From: Bacteroidales bacterium
GTDB taxonomy: Bacteria; Bacteroidota; Bacteroidia; Bacteroidales; GCA-2748055
Length of the DNA: 8,890 nt
Direction of reading: 5' to 3'
Assembly: GCA_024763595.1 (NCBI GenBank)
Contig: JANTFK010000102.1
Location: forward strand, 1-8,890
Positions 7,018 to 8,890 of this stretch are shown here, piece after piece (position 1 is the stretch's first letter; every line of letters begins with the position of its first letter). Under the pieces are notes generated by a model. The model did no database searches. It saw only the letters and a program-made list of their open reading frames with translations, and was not told where the DNA came from. A program made the translations under genes and the position numbers.

Positions 7018-8349
7018 TCATTTATTTCTCTGTTCGATCTCTTCCAGGGTCAGCCTGCTGGTTTCGAAGAGCACTTTCCTGAAGAAAAAGAATCCGATAA
7101 AGGTCATCAGCGAGAAGAAGGCAAAACTCAGTCCGATCCCTTTGCCGTTGCCAAAGGCACCAGCCACCACCGGAAACAGGAAAGTGATGCTGCCGTTGAC
7201 GATCCAGTTGGCAAAGGATCCCATGGCCACCCCCCTGGAACGAATATTGTTGGGAAAGATCTCGGCCAGCAGAACGAAAACCACGGCACCCATGGAGCCT
7301 GCAAATGAAGCCACAAATCCGATCAGAAAAAGGAGCATAAAACCACCCGGGAAAATGTGAAACATGAACTCCAATGCAAATAATCCCAAAAAGAGCGCCA
7401 TGCTCAGCATACCAGCCAACAACATTTTTTTGCGGCCGATCCTGTCAATAAAACGCATGGCCAGCAGGGTAAACGTGAGGTTAACCCCTCCCAGGATAAC
7501 AGTCTGCCCGATGGCCGAATCGGTAGAGAATCCGGCTGCCCTGAAAATATCCGTGGCGTAGTACATCACAATGGCAATCCCGGTAAACTGGGCAAACATC
7601 CCGATGGTGATTCCGATCAGGGTGAATTTCAGGTTGGGTTTTTTAAACAACCGTTCGTGGCTCTCCAGTTGTTCACGCTCGATCGATGTGTGGATATCCT
7701 CCAGGATCTTTTTGACATTCCCCCCGGGATTCACTTCACGAATAATCATTTCTGCCTCCTCCTGCTGACCGCTCTTCATCAGCCAGCGGGGACTCTTTCG
7801 CACACGGTATAACAACACCAGGAAAAGCAGGGCGGGCAGGGACTCTGAGAAAAACATGTACCTCCAGTTGTTGTCGCCGGTATTGATCAACAGGTAATCT
7901 ATAAAAAATGCCACCAGGATCCCCACCACAATGGCCATTTGAAAAGTGATGATCAAACGGCCCCTGTGGGAAGCAGGGGCTATTTCAGAAATATAGGTCG
8001 GTGAAAGCACCGATGCCATACCAACGGCCAGTCCCCCGATAAAACGGGCCAGTATAAACAGGTTGATCCGGGTGGCCATGCCTGTGCCAATGGCAGAGAG
8101 CAGAAACAGCAGGGCCGAAACCTTTAATACCTGACGCCTCCCGAACCGGTCCCCCGGCACGCCGGCACCAATGGCCCCGATGATACTTCCCAGCAGGGCC
8201 GAGCTGACTGCCCAGCCTGTCATCACGTCATTCAACTTAAAATGTGCTGTAAAAAAAGGAAGAGCCCCATTGATCACGGCGGTATCAAAACCATAGAGCA
8301 ATCCGCCAATGGCGGCCACCAGGGTGTACAGAATCAGCTTGCGCTTCAT
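7018..8349 (-). CDS. MFS sugar porter (XylE/GLUT-like)
   Basis: The 443-residue product is an inner-membrane sugar transporter of the MFS sugar porter family, with about 12 hydrophobic segments and a central hydrophilic loop near 185-240. Signature motifs: GGLLYGFDT (15-23), GDRFGRR (66-72), RFIGGLAVG (102-110), PTYISEIAP with RGR (117-131), DRIGRKK (302-308) and AEIFP (362-366). Family deviations: the loop motif PESPRWL is RKSPRWL (184-190), the TM7 sugar-contact stretch QQ-x-x-GIN of XylE is AQFTGIA (253-259), keeping one Gln but losing the Asn, and the terminal PETKG is FETSR (428-432). It probably imports the monosaccharide released by the GH89 enzymes, likely as a proton symporter, but the changed TM7 residues mean the sugar cannot be named. 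It is the first gene of the operon, starting about 25 bases from a minus-strand -7 element; no strong ribosome site is visible. Confidence 0.92.
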   Translation of the reverse strand: MKRKLILYTLVAAIGGLLYGFDTAVINGALPFFTAHFKLNDVMTGWAVSSALLGSIIGAIGAGVPGDRFGRRQVLKVSALLFLLSAIGTGMATRINLFILARFIGGLAVGMASVLSPTYISEIAPASHRGRLIITFQMAIVVGILVAFFIDYLLINTGDNNWRYMFFSESLPALLFLVLLYRVRKSPRWLMKSGQQEEAEMIIREVNPGGNVKKILEDIHTSIEREQLESHERLFKKPNLKFTLIGITIGMFAQFTGIAIVMYYATDIFRAAGFSTDSAIGQTVILGGVNLTFTLLAMRFIDRIGRKKMLLAGMLSMALFLGLFALEFMFHIFPGGFMLLFLIGFVASFAGSMGAVVFVLLAEIFPNNIRSRGVAMGSFANWIVNGSITFLFPVVAGAFGNGKGIGLSFAFFSLMTFIGFFFFRKVLFETSRLTLEEIEQRNK

Positions 8350-8373
8350 AGGGTATCATTCATCAGCATTAAA

Positions 8374-8381
8374 CAAAAATA
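8374..8381 (-). promoter_or_regulatory. Bacteroidota -7 promoter element for the operon
   Basis: On the minus strand these bases read TATTTTTG, an exact match to the Bacteroidota consensus TAnnTTTG. Transcription would begin near 8367, giving a leader of about 18 bases before the porter start at 8349. No TTG is seen at the expected -33 position, so an activator may be needed; that would fit the adjacent AraC-type gene but is inference. Confidence 0.55.
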
Positions 8382-8384
8382 GGT

Positions 8385-8392
8385 TACTTTTG
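8385..8392 (+). promoter_or_regulatory. Bacteroidota -7 promoter element for the regulator
   Basis: The plus strand reads TACTTTTG, again an exact TAnnTTTG match. Transcription would start near 8400 and leave a leader of about 35 bases before the regulator ATG at 8435. No -33 TTG is seen. The element lies only three bases from the divergent minus-strand element, so the two promoters would share most of their polymerase footprint. Confidence 0.5.
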
Positions 8393-8434
8393 ATAAAATA
8401 TGGATCATTTTAATGTGTTCGTACTATTTCAAAG

Positions 8435-8890
8435 ATGAAAAAGCTGGATTTACAGTCCACCGATGAACGCCTGATTCTGGACCTGGGCAGCATGGGATTC
8501 CAGTGCATCAGGGCGCTGGGCAAATACAACTACCGGGAGATAAGGGAAAGCCTGGAGATGCACACCCATGAGGGAATGCTGGAGATCTGTTACCTGGACA
8601 AAGGCTCCCAGTATTACAACATCGAAGGGGAAGACTTTCATTTAAAGGGAGGTGATCTGTTGCTCACTTTCCCTGGAGAAGAACACGGTACCATGGACCT
8701 CCCCGAGGAGAAAGGACGGCTCTTCTGGCTGATGGTTTTTCTGCCGGGCACCAGGGATAAACAGCGGATACTGAACCTGACACTGAAAGAGAGTCGTACG
8801 TTGACAGACCGGTTGTTGCAACTGCAGTCAAACCGGCTGTTTCCTGGCAAACCCCTTATAAAACAAAACCTCAGCCTCATATTTCAGATA
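8435..8890 (+). CDS. AraC-type transcriptional regulator, N-terminal part (truncated by window edge)
   Basis: An ATG at 8435 opens a frame of 152 codons with no stop before the window ends. The product begins MKKLDLQSTDERLILDLG and shows a cupin-type sensor domain: His43-x-His45 followed by Glu50, a GxxYYNIEGEDFHLKGGDLLLT core (57-78), and a PGEEHG motif with His84. This is the arrangement of the N-terminal ligand domain of AraC-family activators such as AraC and RhaR; the double helix-turn-helix DNA-binding half would lie past base 8890 and is not seen. It is transcribed away from the operon across an 85-base gap, the usual place for a local regulator, so it probably senses a sugar of this pathway and activates the operon (inference). 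A cupin enzyme without the DNA-binding half cannot be ruled out from this fragment alone. Confidence 0.82.
   Translation, partial: MKKLDLQSTDERLILDLGSMGFQCIRALGKYNYREIRESLEMHTHEGMLEICYLDKGSQYYNIEGEDFHLKGGDLLLTFPGEEHGTMDLPEEKGRLFWLMVFLPGTRDKQRILNLTLKESRTLTDRLLQLQSNRLFPGKPLIKQNLSLIFQI

Larger units (their letters stand above)
39..8349 (-). other. Putative six-frame glycan-utilisation operon
   Basis: All frames share orientation and are separated by 22, 11, 17, 28 and 55 bases in transcription order. No hairpin terminator or internal TAnnTTTG element was found in any of these gaps, so one transcript from the promoter at 8374-8381 is the simplest reading. The last stop is at 39-41 and no terminator is visible in the 38 bases after it, so the operon may go on beyond the window. 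The order porter, GH89, (relic), URO-D, GH89, URO-D is a twice-repeated GH89/URO-D pattern. Confidence 0.7.

Noticed and set aside
8395..8411. Imperfect palindrome with AAAAT/ATTTT arms as a possible operator
   Set aside because: Only five-base arms in AT-rich DNA with a non-symmetric seven-base centre; expected by chance and no second copy was found.
8450..8880. Two short minus-strand frames at the right edge
   Set aside because: They lie opposite the AraC-type cupin frame, which has clear family motifs and its own upstream promoter element.

Overview
The window looks like a carbohydrate-utilisation locus from a member of the Bacteroidota, probably an anaerobic or sediment-type Bacteroidales/Marinilabiliales lineage. 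Three things point there: lipoprotein-type glycoside hydrolases, AT-rich gaps with weak Shine-Dalgarno sequences, and two exact matches to the Bacteroidota -7 promoter element TAnnTTTG in the only divergent intergenic gap. No rRNA, tRNA, CRISPR array or insertion sequence was seen.

Six reading frames lie head to tail on the minus strand (about 8349 down to 39), with gaps of only 11 to 55 bases, so they read as one operon. In transcription order they are: an MFS sugar porter (8349-7018); a family GH89 alpha-N-acetylglucosaminidase paralogue with altered active-site motifs (GH89-B, 6995-4758); a 92-codon C-terminal remnant of a Gfo/Idh/MocA-family oxidoreductase (4746-4468); a URO-D superfamily protein with a complete His-x-Cys plus Cys metal-site motif of the MtaA/CmuA type (4450-3422); a canonical GH89 lipoprotein (GH89-A, 3393-1186); and a second, very different URO-D-like protein in which the Cys ligands are missing (1130-39). 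An AraC-type regulator starts at 8435 on the plus strand and runs off the right edge after its N-terminal cupin half. Bases 1-38 hold only the sequence downstream of the last stop codon; I see no gene or terminator there.

Proposed working of the locus (inference): the two exported GH89 enzymes remove alpha-linked N-acetylglucosamine (or a related sugar, for GH89-B) from a glycan outside the cytoplasm, the MFS porter imports the released sugar, and the cytoplasmic URO-D-like proteins act on a small molecule connected to that glycan. The AraC-type protein probably controls the operon through the shared 85-base divergent promoter region. No SusC/SusD pair, GlcNAc kinase, deacetylase or corrinoid protein is present here, so the pathway is incomplete in this window. 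The most unusual aspect is the repeated GH89-then-URO-D order with paralogues that have diverged at their key residues, together with an oxidoreductase stump directly after the GH89-B gene.
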